The notes under the pieces: generated by a model
What the model saw: only the letters and a program-made list of their open reading frames with translations
The model's database searches: none
What the model was told of the DNA's origin: nothing
NCBI GenBank assembly: GCA_039810605.1
Contig: JBDHXH010000110.1
Location: forward strand, 1 to 6,743
Origin: JAGPCH01 sp039810605
Lineage (GTDB): Bacteria > Bacteroidota > Ignavibacteria > Tepidaquicellales > Tepidaquicellaceae
Direction of reading: 5' to 3'
DNA length: 6,743 bases
Translations under genes and position numbers: made by a program
Shown: positions 1 to 6,617 of the stretch, piece after piece
Layout of the letters: every line of letters begins with the position of its first letter
Numbering within the stretch: the stretch's first letter is position 1

Positions 1-129
1 GTTGACGGATTTTTTATAGAGACGCATCCGAATCCGGCGAAGGCTCTTAGCGATGCCAGGAGCATGATGAAACTTGACAAGATGGAGCAACTTCTTTCGC
101 GCCTTAAAAAAATATATCAGATCAAATAA
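1..129 (+). CDS. kdsA: 3-deoxy-D-manno-octulosonate 8-phosphate synthase, C-terminal fragment
   Basis: The window opens inside a gene; only its last 42 codons and the TAA stop (127-129) are present. KdsA is a cytoplasmic enzyme that condenses phosphoenolpyruvate with D-arabinose 5-phosphate to give Kdo-8-phosphate, the precursor of the Kdo sugar in the LPS inner core. The fragment begins VDGFFIETHPNP and continues AKALSD, which matches the final barrel strand of the family (E. coli has VDGLFLETHPDP followed by a CDG motif). Fragment residues Glu7 and Asp18 are 11 apart, the same spacing as the two C-terminal metal ligands of metal-dependent KdsA. The usual Gly-Pro after that Asp is replaced by Ala-Arg, a mild divergence. 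The N-terminal Cys/Asn position that separates metal-dependent from metal-independent enzymes lies outside the window. The remaining helix (about residues 23-42) has the normal family end, so the gene appears intact at its 3' side. The identity is secure by motif; the related DAHP synthase is less likely. Confidence 0.88.
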   Translation, partial: VDGFFIETHPNPAKALSDARSMMKLDKMEQLLSRLKKIYQIK

Positions 130-195
130 TGAATCAGGCACATAGGTTTAGACAATGTTACTTATGATTTGCGGTGTAATTTTTTAAAAATTTAA
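130..195 (+). other. Intergenic spacer between kdsA and the spermidine-synthase-like gene
   Basis: These 66 bases hold no gene. There is no GC-rich stem followed by a T run, so no classical terminator for kdsA is visible. The 3' part is almost pure A/T and contains a near-perfect inverted repeat, AATTTTT (178-184) and AAAAATT (186-192), directly before the next start codon. A TGTAAT hexamer at 175-180 resembles a -10 box, but no good -35 box stands at 16-18 bases from it (TAGACA at 149-154 is 20 bases away). A near match to the Bacteroidota -7 element TAnnTTTG occurs at 163-171, with one base too many in the spacer. Either a weak promoter or read-through from kdsA would fit. Confidence 0.35.
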
Positions 196-2637
196 ATGAA
201 CGTAAGAATAAATTCTTCAAACACTGGAAAAATAAAGCCCGCCTATTATTCAGGTATATTTTTCATTTCAATGTCCGCACTGCTTCTTGAATTCTCACTG
301 ACGAGAGTTCTATCCGTTTCGCTCTGGTATCATTTTGCATTCATGATCATAAGCGTAGCTCTACTCGGATTCGGTATAAGCGGAGTATTGTTGTCTGTGA
401 ACAAGAAGCTGCAATCTGCCGATACAGACAAACTTCTTTCAATGCTTTCGATAATGTACGGGGTGAGCGTTATTGTTTCATTTATTCTGATGAACAAGAT
501 TCCATTCGATCCGTTCAGTCTGCTCATTGAGCCAATTCAATTCTTGTATCTTCCGTTATATTATTTGCTGATTACTGTTCCGTTTTTCTTTGCGGGGCTG
601 ATAATTTCAATCATGCTTTCACGTTTCAAACATGAAATATCAAAATTATATTTTTTTGATCTGCTTGGCGCCGGAGTATCATGCGCCGCGTTTGTACTTC
701 TTGTCCCTGCATTCGGCGGAAACGGAGCCGTGGTATTTGTTGCTGCATTTGCATTTGCGGCCGCTATTATTTTTTCTTATGAAAAATACAGGACATACTC
801 TTTAATATCGTTTATACTGCTTGGAGTGTCTTTGACATTCTTAATAGATTCCGATTCAAGGTTTCCAATAAATGTTACGGCTAATAAAGTTTACGGAAAT
901 TACATTAAAGACAGACCTGATCTGAAACTAAGATCGGAGTGGAATACATTTTCAAAAATTGATCTGATGAGGGATGAAGATAAATCGCCCGACGGATATG
1001 ACATCTATCTTGCTATTATAGATGCGGGGAATGCTACGACGAACATACCGAATGTCAAATCATTTCCGCTTAAATCAAAACCCGCAGATGCATCGAATCT
1101 TGCTTTCATTCTGAAAGATTCCGCCGAAAAAGTTTTCATCATCGGCTCTGCAGGCGGAGGAGAAATATTGACAGGACTTTATCACAATGCGAAGAGCATT
1201 ACCGCAGTTGAAATCAATGGAATCCTGAATGAACTGATTAAGAATGATCTTGCATACTGGACAGGTCCTCTGATAAAGAATAATAAAAAAGTCAGACTCA
1301 TAACAGATGATGCAAGGTCAGTACTTTCATCAAAGCGCATTGCTTATGACGTGATTATATCCGCGCATACGATATCTGCATCGGCGATTGCAAGCGGCGC
1401 AATGAGCCTTGTGGAAAATTACATTCTCACTAAAGAAGCCGTAAAGGAATATCTGAATCATCTCGAGCCAAACGGAATACTCTACATTTCCAGACCGGAG
1501 ACACAGATACCGAAACTGATTACAACATTGAAAGAATCCCGTTTGGAAAACAGCAAAGGAGTCGAAGACGGCAAGAAAAGTTTTATAATCTTTAGAAGAC
1601 CGCCGAGCGAATTTGAAACAGACAAGAGTTTTCTTGCAGGAATTGTTTACAAGAAAAACGGATATACTGAAAGTGATGTGATAAGCATGAGGGATGAAGC
1701 AGACAAACTTGGTCTGGAAATTTTATATGATCCGATGACGACTAAGGATAGCGAGTACAAAAAACTGATCGAGACTGACAGCATCTACAGGGTTGCCGGC
1801 AATTATGCAAAGTATATTGAACCTGCAACTGACGACAAGCCATTCTTTGATCAGAACATCGGGTTTTCCGGATTATCGCTTTCGGGAATCAAAGAAACAT
1901 TTTCACAGGACGACAAGGCGATCCTTGCGTTGAAGGACAAGCCTGTTGCGGAGACCGCGCTTATCGCGATACTGATTCAGTGCATTTTGATTTCGGGACT
2001 TTTCATTTTCATTCCGCTGAAGTTTTTCAAACCTGAAAAAGGAAGTACGGGTGAGTTTTCAATTGACAAAAAATTTCTGATATACTTTGCGTGTTTGGGA
2101 TTGGGATATATTATACTGCAGGTATGCATGATACAGAAGTTCACGTTGTTTCTTGGACAGCCTGCAATAACAATGCTGACGGTGATTTCAACGATGCTCA
2201 TTGCCTCCGGAATCGGAAGTTATTTTTCAATCAAATTCTTCAATAACAGCCTGAAAAAATTATACGCTATATTCGGAATAATTTTCATTCTGACGATGGC
2301 AATTGGAATGCTCAATCCTGTAATTTTCCAATCGCTGATCAGGCTCGAGCAGCACTGGAGAATCCTGATTTCCATAGCAATAATTTTTCCTCTTGGCTTC
2401 TTTATGGGAATGCCTTTTCCTGTTGGAATGTCTCTTATACTTCCAGCTGAAAAAAGATTTGTCGCGTTTGCATGGGGTGTGAACGGTTTTTTTTCGGTGA
2501 CAGGAACTGTTCTTGCAATCATACTTGCAATGACCGAAGGATTCAGAATAGTTTTCATAACAGCGGCGGTTATTTATCTGTTGGCAATGGTTATAATCAG
2601 AATGAGGTATTTGAAAATCAATGAGGCGACAACTTAA
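196..2637 (+). CDS. Polytopic membrane protein with spermidine-synthase-like methyltransferase-fold domain
   Basis: This 813-residue protein has three parts. Residues about 18-216 hold roughly seven hydrophobic segments. Residues about 217-585 are soluble and carry a Rossmann nucleotide-binding core. Residues about 585-801 hold roughly seven more segments. In the core, strand 1 and its glycine loop read FIIGSAGGGEI (314-324), the acidic end of strand 2 is AVEIN (337-341), and the next acidic motif is TDDARSVL (370-377). Other family marks are SLVENYILT (404-412), PATDDKPFFD (543-552), GMPFPVGMS (738-746) and WGVNGFFSVTG (760-770). Bacterial proteins of this build are usually annotated as membrane spermidine synthase or fused MFS/spermidine synthase. 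The catalytic Asp and the D-x-x-DP segment of true aminopropyltransferases are not visible: after strand 4 the sequence reads YDVIISAHT (384-392). Binding of SAM, decarboxylated SAM or a similar nucleotide is plausible, but polyamine synthesis is doubtful. The start at 196 gives a short N-terminus before the first membrane segment and has A/T-rich DNA rather than a ribosome-binding motif upstream. The next gene begins 12 bases after the stop, so co-transcription with the phosphofructokinases is likely. Confidence 0.8.
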   Translation: MNVRINSSNTGKIKPAYYSGIFFISMSALLLEFSLTRVLSVSLWYHFAFMIISVALLGFGISGVLLSVNKKLQSADTDKLLSMLSIMYGVSVIVSFILMNKIPFDPFSLLIEPIQFLYLPLYYLLITVPFFFAGLIISIMLSRFKHEISKLYFFDLLGAGVSCAAFVLLVPAFGGNGAVVFVAAFAFAAAIIFSYEKYRTYSLISFILLGVSLTFLIDSDSRFPINVTANKVYGNYIKDRPDLKLRSEWNTFSKIDLMRDEDKSPDGYDIYLAIIDAGNATTNIPNVKSFPLKSKPADASNLAFILKDSAEKVFIIGSAGGGEILTGLYHNAKSITAVEINGILNELIKNDLAYWTGPLIKNNKKVRLITDDARSVLSSKRIAYDVIISAHTISASAIASGAMSLVENYILTKEAVKEYLNHLEPNGILYISRPETQIPKLITTLKESRLENSKGVEDGKKSFIIFRRPPSEFETDKSFLAGIVYKKNGYTESDVISMRDEADKLGLEILYDPMTTKDSEYKKLIETDSIYRVAGNYAKYIEPATDDKPFFDQNIGFSGLSLSGIKETFSQDDKAILALKDKPVAETALIAILIQCILISGLFIFIPLKFFKPEKGSTGEFSIDKKFLIYFACLGLGYIILQVCMIQKFTLFLGQPAITMLTVISTMLIASGIGSYFSIKFFNNSLKKLYAIFGIIFILTMAIGMLNPVIFQSLIRLEQHWRILISIAIIFPLGFFMGMPFPVGMSLILPAEKRFVAFAWGVNGFFSVTGTVLAIILAMTEGFRIVFITAAVIYLLAMVIIRMRYLKINEATT

Positions 2638-2649
2638 CAAAATTTAAAG

Positions 2650-3960
2650 ATGAAAAAAACAGAAGATCATTACAGGAAAAAGACGCTTGCAATGCTGGTC
2701 GGAGGCGGTCCTGCTCCGGGAATAAACGGAGTCATAAGATCGGTGACAATTGAAGCTATAAATTCGGGATTGAACGTTGTTGGAATTTACGACGGATTTG
2801 AACACCTTGTCAACGGAGATTCATCACATAGTGTTGAATTGAGAATTGAAGATGTTTCCAGAATTCATTTTTCCGGAGGAAGCATTCTTAAGACATCACG
2901 CGCCAATCCAAGCACGAGCAAAGAAAAACTCGAAGCTGTGCTTAAAGCGCTGACTCAATTATCCGTTGATTATCTCGTGACAATCGGAGGTGACGATACG
3001 GCATCAAGTGCGCATAAGATTGATGAACTTGCAAATGGACAGATTCAGGTTGCACATGTTCCGAAGACAATTGATAACGATCTGCCGCTTCCCGGAAACA
3101 TGCCGACATTTGGTTATCAGACTGCAAGAGATTTCGGATTTCACATTGTCCAGTCACTGATGCTTGATGCAGCTACAACAAACAGATGGTATTACGTTGT
3201 ATCAATGGGAAGAAAAGCAGGGCATCTTGCGCTCGGAATCGGCAAGGCATCCGGAGCAACATTGACAATCATCGGTGAAGAATTCAGAAATGAGATAATT
3301 AGTTTTGAAACGATCTGTGATATTCTCGAAGCGTCAATAATCAAGAGGATGGCTCTGGGAAATCCTTACGGTGTTGCTGTTTTAGCCGAAGGGATCATTA
3401 CGCGAATTGACCCGGAGGAACTTAAAAATCATCCGTATGTAAATCTTGAAAAAGATCAGCAGGGAAATATTCGTTTATCGGAAATTGACATCGGAAGAAT
3501 TACGAAGGACGAGGTCAGGAGAAGGCTTCGTGAAAGAGGATTAGATGTTACAATCGTGAATAAAGACATCGGATATGAATTGAGATGTGCTGCTCCGATC
3601 CCGTATGACTGTGAATATACGCAGGACCTTGGTTATGCCGCGGTTCGCTATCTTCTCAATGGTAATTCAGGAGCAATTGTAACGGTAAACAAAGGTCAGC
3701 TGATTCCCATAAAGTTTGAAAATATAATAGGAGCAAACGGAAGGATTCAAACGAGGGAAGTTGATGTTGATTCGGACAGTTACCAGGTTGCCAGGCAATA
3801 CATGATAAGGCTTGAGAAAGAAGACTTTGATGAGATTAAGAATGTTGCGAGGCTCGCTTTGATCGGGAATATGACCACGGAGGAATTCATAAAGAGATTC
3901 AAGTATCTTATCAATGACCCGCCCGTTAAAAAATCAAAAGACAAAAAACATGAATTGTAA
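2650..3960 (+). CDS. Phosphofructokinase, pyrophosphate-dependent type by motif
   Basis: This 436-residue cytoplasmic enzyme of the PfkA superfamily should phosphorylate fructose 6-phosphate to fructose 1,6-bisphosphate in glycolysis. Recognisable sites are the N-terminal loop GGGPAPGIN (18-26), TSR (82-84), TIGGDDT (111-117), PKTIDND (138-144, with catalytic Asp142 and Asp144), SMGRKAG (185-191), AEGI (246-249) and GYELRCAAPIPYD (308-320). Asp116 replaces Gly104 of E. coli PfkA and Lys139 replaces Gly124. In characterised enzymes this Asp/Lys pair blocks ATP and favours pyrophosphate, which makes the reaction reversible. The GYELR motif corresponds to GHIQRGG of E. coli and resembles the GYQARG motif of plant PFP. 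By hand alignment, Arg252 is kept as Arg312, His249 becomes Tyr309 and the Arg243 position holds Val303. The protein is longer than E. coli PfkA (320 residues), mainly through about 55 extra C-terminal residues ending in a Lys-rich tail. It starts 12 bases after the membrane protein gene and lies 21 bases before a second phosphofructokinase. Membership in the superfamily is near certain; the donor is predicted. Confidence 0.92.
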   Translation: MKKTEDHYRKKTLAMLVGGGPAPGINGVIRSVTIEAINSGLNVVGIYDGFEHLVNGDSSHSVELRIEDVSRIHFSGGSILKTSRANPSTSKEKLEAVLKALTQLSVDYLVTIGGDDTASSAHKIDELANGQIQVAHVPKTIDNDLPLPGNMPTFGYQTARDFGFHIVQSLMLDAATTNRWYYVVSMGRKAGHLALGIGKASGATLTIIGEEFRNEIISFETICDILEASIIKRMALGNPYGVAVLAEGIITRIDPEELKNHPYVNLEKDQQGNIRLSEIDIGRITKDEVRRRLRERGLDVTIVNKDIGYELRCAAPIPYDCEYTQDLGYAAVRYLLNGNSGAIVTVNKGQLIPIKFENIIGANGRIQTREVDVDSDSYQVARQYMIRLEKEDFDEIKNVARLALIGNMTTEEFIKRFKYLINDPPVKKSKDKKHEL

Positions 3961-3981
3961 ATTCTTGAAATGCACCGGTAA

Positions 3982-5025
3982 ATGAAAATTGGTGTGCTTA
4001 CAAGCGGTGGTGATTGTGCGGGATTGAATGCAGTCCTGCGTGCCATAGTCAGAAAATCTTTGAGTTATAATTATCAGACTGTTGGTGTCTTGAACGGTTG
4101 GAAAGGAATTTTTGACGAAGACTTTGTTGAGTTAGGTTTGAAGGAAATCTCCGGCATTATTCATAAAGGCGGGACAATAATCGGGACATCCAGATTCAGT
4201 CCCTTTGAACAGAAGAATGGAAAAAAAATACTTCTTGAAAAAATTTCCAAAGCAGATTTTGATGCCATAATATGCATTGGTGGGGACGGATCAATGCATA
4301 TAGCGCAGCTTGCATACAAAGCCGGCGTAAACGTGATTGGAATTCCAAAAACAATTGACAATGACATTTACGGAACAGACTATTCTTTCGGATTTGATAC
4401 GGCAGTAACCATAGCAATGGATGCAATTGACCGTCTGCATTCAACTGCCGAATCGCATCACAGAGTTATGATGCTGGAGGTAATGGGAAGGAACGCAGGC
4501 TGGATTGCAGTGAGCGCCGGCATAGCAGGAGGCGCTGATGTAGTATTGATACCTGAAAAAAAATTCAAGATTGAAGAAGTCGTTGACGTAATCAAGAACA
4601 GGTTCACAAGAGGAAAATTATTTTCAATAATTGTTGTAGCCGAAGGGATAAGCCTGGAGGGTTGCGGAATTAAATTTGCCGACAACAGACTGAAAGGAAA
4701 ACAGAAGAAAGATGATTTTGGAAGGGAGAGACTTGGAGGAATTTCTCATTACCTCGCAGATGAGATTGAGAAACGAACGGGATTTGAAACCAGATCTACC
4801 ATATTGGGATACGTTCAAAGAGGAGGAATGCCAACGGCATTTGACAGAATACTGGGGACAAGGTTTGGAGTTTATGCAGTTGACATGGTAAGGAAAAGGA
4901 AATTCGGAAGAATGTGCGCGATTGTCTCAACAGAGATTACGGATGTTCCGATTGAGAAAGCGATCAGCAGGCTGAAAACTGTTGATGCGAAACTCTACAA
5001 AGCTGCACAGGTATTTTTTGGATGA
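3982..5025 (+). CDS. pfkA: 6-phosphofructokinase, ATP-dependent type by motif (group III-like)
   Basis: This 347-residue cytoplasmic enzyme catalyses the committed step of glycolysis, phosphorylation of fructose 6-phosphate. Motifs in order are TSGGDCAGLNAV (7-18), GTSRF (68-72), IGGDGS (99-104), PKTIDND (122-128, with catalytic Asp126 and Asp128), HHRVMMLEVMGRNAG (159-173), AEGI (220-223) and RSTILGYVQRGGMP (271-284). Gly103 corresponds to Gly104 of E. coli PfkA, which leaves room for ATP, while Lys123 replaces Gly124. The Gly/Lys combination is known from ATP-using group III enzymes of actinomycetes. The fructose-phosphate residues (Arg161, Met168-Gly-Arg170, Glu221, Arg271, Arg280) are all kept; His249 is Tyr277. 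In the first loop the usual Pro of GGDxPG is Ala13, a small oddity. The length is normal for the group. The start leaves only four residues before the first strand core, so no later start is possible. No Shine-Dalgarno motif is seen; the codon before ATG is an in-frame TAA. The gene is likely co-transcribed with the paralogue 21 bases upstream. Allosteric behaviour cannot be judged from the sequence. Confidence 0.93.
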   Translation: MKIGVLTSGGDCAGLNAVLRAIVRKSLSYNYQTVGVLNGWKGIFDEDFVELGLKEISGIIHKGGTIIGTSRFSPFEQKNGKKILLEKISKADFDAIICIGGDGSMHIAQLAYKAGVNVIGIPKTIDNDIYGTDYSFGFDTAVTIAMDAIDRLHSTAESHHRVMMLEVMGRNAGWIAVSAGIAGGADVVLIPEKKFKIEEVVDVIKNRFTRGKLFSIIVVAEGISLEGCGIKFADNRLKGKQKKDDFGRERLGGISHYLADEIEKRTGFETRSTILGYVQRGGMPTAFDRILGTRFGVYAVDMVRKRKFGRMCAIVSTEITDVPIEKAISRLKTVDAKLYKAAQVFFG

Positions 5026-5132
5026 TACGGACTTAAGGATTATGAGTGATAACAAATCTCCCTAATATCCTGGATCTGTATCGTGAATGGTTTTACCTTG
5101 GGCATCACATCAAAATATAAACTTAATTAAAA
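5026..5132 (+). other. Intergenic spacer with nested inverted repeats between pfkA and the permease
   Basis: These 107 bases hold no credible gene. Two inverted repeats are nested. The outer arms are 5022-5030, which begin in the last codons of pfkA, and 5076-5084; they give nine pairs including two G-T wobbles. The inner arms are AGGAT (5036-5040) and ATCCT (5067-5071). A small TTAT/ATAA hairpin (5040-5043 and 5049-5052) shares a base with the inner arm. No T run follows, so this is not a standard intrinsic terminator. The last 20 bases before the permease are A/T-rich. The structure could process or attenuate the transcript, but with wobble pairs and long loops chance is a real alternative. 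Confidence 0.3.
5092..5121 (+). promoter_or_regulatory. Possible weak promoter for the permease gene
   Basis: TTTACC (5092-5097) and TATAAA (5116-5121) are separated by 18 bases and match the sigma-70 -35 and -10 hexamers at 4 of 6 and 5 of 6 positions. Transcription would begin near 5128, leaving a leader of only about five bases before the ATG at 5133. The region is A/T-rich, so a chance match is quite possible. If the host belongs to Bacteroidota, its main promoters follow a different consensus (TTTG and TAnnTTTG), which I do not see here. The 107-base gap is larger than the gaps upstream, which makes a separate promoter for the permease reasonable. Confidence 0.25.
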
Positions 5133-6560
5133 ATGAGGGAGAAAAACGAGTCAGCATTGCATCCGAGCGGTCTTCTCACAAAACTTGGACTTTATACGGC
5201 TGTCCTTATTGTGATTAGTTCGATGATAGGTTCGGGTGTCTTTAAGAAAGCTGCTCCAATGGCGGTGGATCTTCAGTCGGGAGGCTTGCTGCTCTTGTGC
5301 TGGGTAATAGCAGGAATTATAACACTCATCGGCTCGGTTACCAACGCGGAAGTGGCGGGAATAATAGCCGAGCCGGGCGGACAGTATGTTTACTTCAAAC
5401 AAATGTACGGAAAGGCATTCGCTTTTATTTACGGATGGTCGTGCTTTTCGGTAATTCAGTCTGCCTCAATAGCATCCATCGCATACGTATTTGCCGAATC
5501 CGTCAATGCAATGGTTCTGCTTCCGCATTTGAGTGATTCACTTGAGAGCATTTCCATCTTTGGAATATTTTACCCGTTGCAGAGTTTTGGTGTCAAGGCT
5601 CTGACGATTGTCACGATTATTTTTCTGACGACGGCAAATTATCTCGGGGTTGTTTTCGGCGGATTCATTTCCAATTTTTTCACAACTCTTAAAGTCATAG
5701 GAATACTGATAATAATTTTTCTCGGACTCACAATGAGCGGAGGTTCGGCATCTAACATTGCGCCACTGGGTCAGAGCAGTTCTGCGGAATATGGTTCATC
5801 GCTCGGATTGTTCGGAGCGATGTTTGCGGCGATGCTCGGAGCATTCTGGGCTTATGACGGATGGAACAACATTGGTTATCTCGGAGGCGAAGTCAAAAAT
5901 CCAAAGCGGAATATTCCGCTTGCATTGTTTATTGGTGTCGGATTGGTAATGATAATTTACCTGCTGACAAATTTTGTTTATTTGTATGTAATGCCTGTTA
6001 ATGAAATCATTGAAGTTGCAAACCGTGAGAATACCATTATTGCAGTTGAGGTGATGCGAAAGTTCATGGGAAACGGCGGGGCTATGTTTATCTCGATACT
6101 CATAATGATATCCACATTCGGAACTACAAACGGAACAATATTAGCCTCTTCAAGAATATATTTTGCAATGGCAAAGGATCATCTGTTTTTCAGATCCGCA
6201 GGGAATGTTCATCCGGTTTTCAAAACTCCATACACATCGCTTGTAATACAGGGATTATGGTCATGTCTTCTAGTGCTGTCTGGAACGTTTGATCAGCTAA
6301 CCGACATGCTGATTTTTGCTTCATTCATCTTCTACGGCGCGGGAGCATTCGGTGTATTCATCCTTAGAAAAAAATTCAAAGAAACTCCAAGACCTTACAA
6401 AGCAATCGGATATCCCGTACTGCCAATGATCTTCGTCTTATTCTGTGCAACGCTTGTCATTGTAACCATTATTCAGAATCCGCGCGATGCCGGTATAGGT
6501 CTTGCGCTTGTCCTAAGCGGACTGCCGTTTTATGCCGTTTGGAAGAAAAGGAGTATATAA
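5133..6560 (+). CDS. APC-superfamily amino-acid permease, LAT type
   Basis: This 475-residue inner-membrane protein has about twelve hydrophobic segments, the usual size and build of APC-superfamily amino-acid transporters. Segment 1 contains the unwound substrate-binding motif IGSGVFKK (32-39). The loop after segment 2 has AEVAGIIAEPGGQYVYF (72-88), typical of the family. Segment 6 and the following loop read FWAYDGWNNIGYLGGEVKNPKRNIP (in part; 238-262), a mark of the LAT group, whose eukaryotic members exchange large neutral amino acids. Segment 8 includes the STFGTTNGTILASSR stretch (327-341), which is also conserved. The C-terminal loop PRPYKAIGYPVLP (419-431) is typical too. The substrate cannot be named from sequence, and uniport, exchange or cation symport are all possible. 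The start at 5133 gives a 15-20 residue cytoplasmic N-terminus. The next Met (residue 31) lies inside segment 1, so it cannot be the start. Upstream is A/T-rich DNA without a Shine-Dalgarno motif; a purine-rich GAGGGAG lies just inside the coding region. Confidence 0.9.
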   Translation: MREKNESALHPSGLLTKLGLYTAVLIVISSMIGSGVFKKAAPMAVDLQSGGLLLLCWVIAGIITLIGSVTNAEVAGIIAEPGGQYVYFKQMYGKAFAFIYGWSCFSVIQSASIASIAYVFAESVNAMVLLPHLSDSLESISIFGIFYPLQSFGVKALTIVTIIFLTTANYLGVVFGGFISNFFTTLKVIGILIIIFLGLTMSGGSASNIAPLGQSSSAEYGSSLGLFGAMFAAMLGAFWAYDGWNNIGYLGGEVKNPKRNIPLALFIGVGLVMIIYLLTNFVYLYVMPVNEIIEVANRENTIIAVEVMRKFMGNGGAMFISILIMISTFGTTNGTILASSRIYFAMAKDHLFFRSAGNVHPVFKTPYTSLVIQGLWSCLLVLSGTFDQLTDMLIFASFIFYGAGAFGVFILRKKFKETPRPYKAIGYPVLPMIFVLFCATLVIVTIIQNPRDAGIGLALVLSGLPFYAVWKKRSI

Positions 6561-6570
6561 AGTTTTCTGA

Positions 6571-6582
6571 TGTTTCGAAACA
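6571..6582. repeat. 12-base perfect palindrome after the permease
   Basis: TGTTTCGAAACA reads the same on both strands and starts 11 bases after the permease stop codon. With no spacer between its arms it would make a poor RNA hairpin. If functional, it is more likely a site for a dimeric DNA-binding protein. No gene start that it would control is certain here. Confidence 0.4.
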
Positions 6583-6590
6583 GGTATTGT

Positions 6591-6616
6591 GAAGGGATTT
6601 GAAAGTAATCCCCTTT
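6591..6616 (+). terminator. Possible weak terminator hairpin after the permease
   Basis: GGGATT (6594-6599) pairs with AATCCC (6607-6612) around a seven-base loop. The stem extends by two A-T pairs and one G-T wobble (6591-6593 with 6614-6616) if C6613 is bulged out. It lies 31 bases after the permease stop, a sensible place for transcript termination. Only three T residues follow the C-rich arm and then the sequence turns mixed (CATGTCTC), so it lacks the T run of a strong intrinsic terminator. It may instead stabilise the 3' end of the mRNA. Confidence 0.35.
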
Positions 6617-6617
6617 C

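Noticed and set aside
130..195. Promoter for the spermidine-synthase-like gene
   Set aside because: The -10-like TGTAAT has no -35 partner at normal spacing, and the TAnnTTTG-like match has a wrong spacer. It is too weak to list as a promoter.
2220..2640. Overlapping minus-strand open frames of 112 and 126 codons opposite the C-terminal membrane segments of the spermidine-synthase-like protein
   Set aside because: They lie wholly inside a well-supported gene, overlap each other, and encode low-complexity sequence with no recognisable domain. They are shadows of the real frame.
3970..3981. A three-codon mini open frame (ATG CAC CGG TAA) directly before the pfkA start codon
   Set aside because: It could couple translation, but so short a frame arises easily by chance and it has no ribosome-binding motif of its own.
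3958..3984. A possible broken fusion of the two phosphofructokinase genes, which are in the same reading frame
   Set aside because: Two separate in-frame TAA codons (3958-3960 and 3979-3981) lie between them and each protein is complete with its own N- and C-terminus. They are two genes, not one split by a single change.
5026..5132. Riboswitch upstream of the amino-acid permease
   Set aside because: The pairing present does not match any riboswitch class I know (lysine, glycine, T-box or others), and the region is short with no terminator or sequester stem.
5297..5949. Plus-strand open frames of 79 and 63 codons inside the permease gene in another frame
   Set aside because: The permease frame has strong family motifs through both stretches; the alternative products are Arg/Ser/Cys-rich with no recognisable features.
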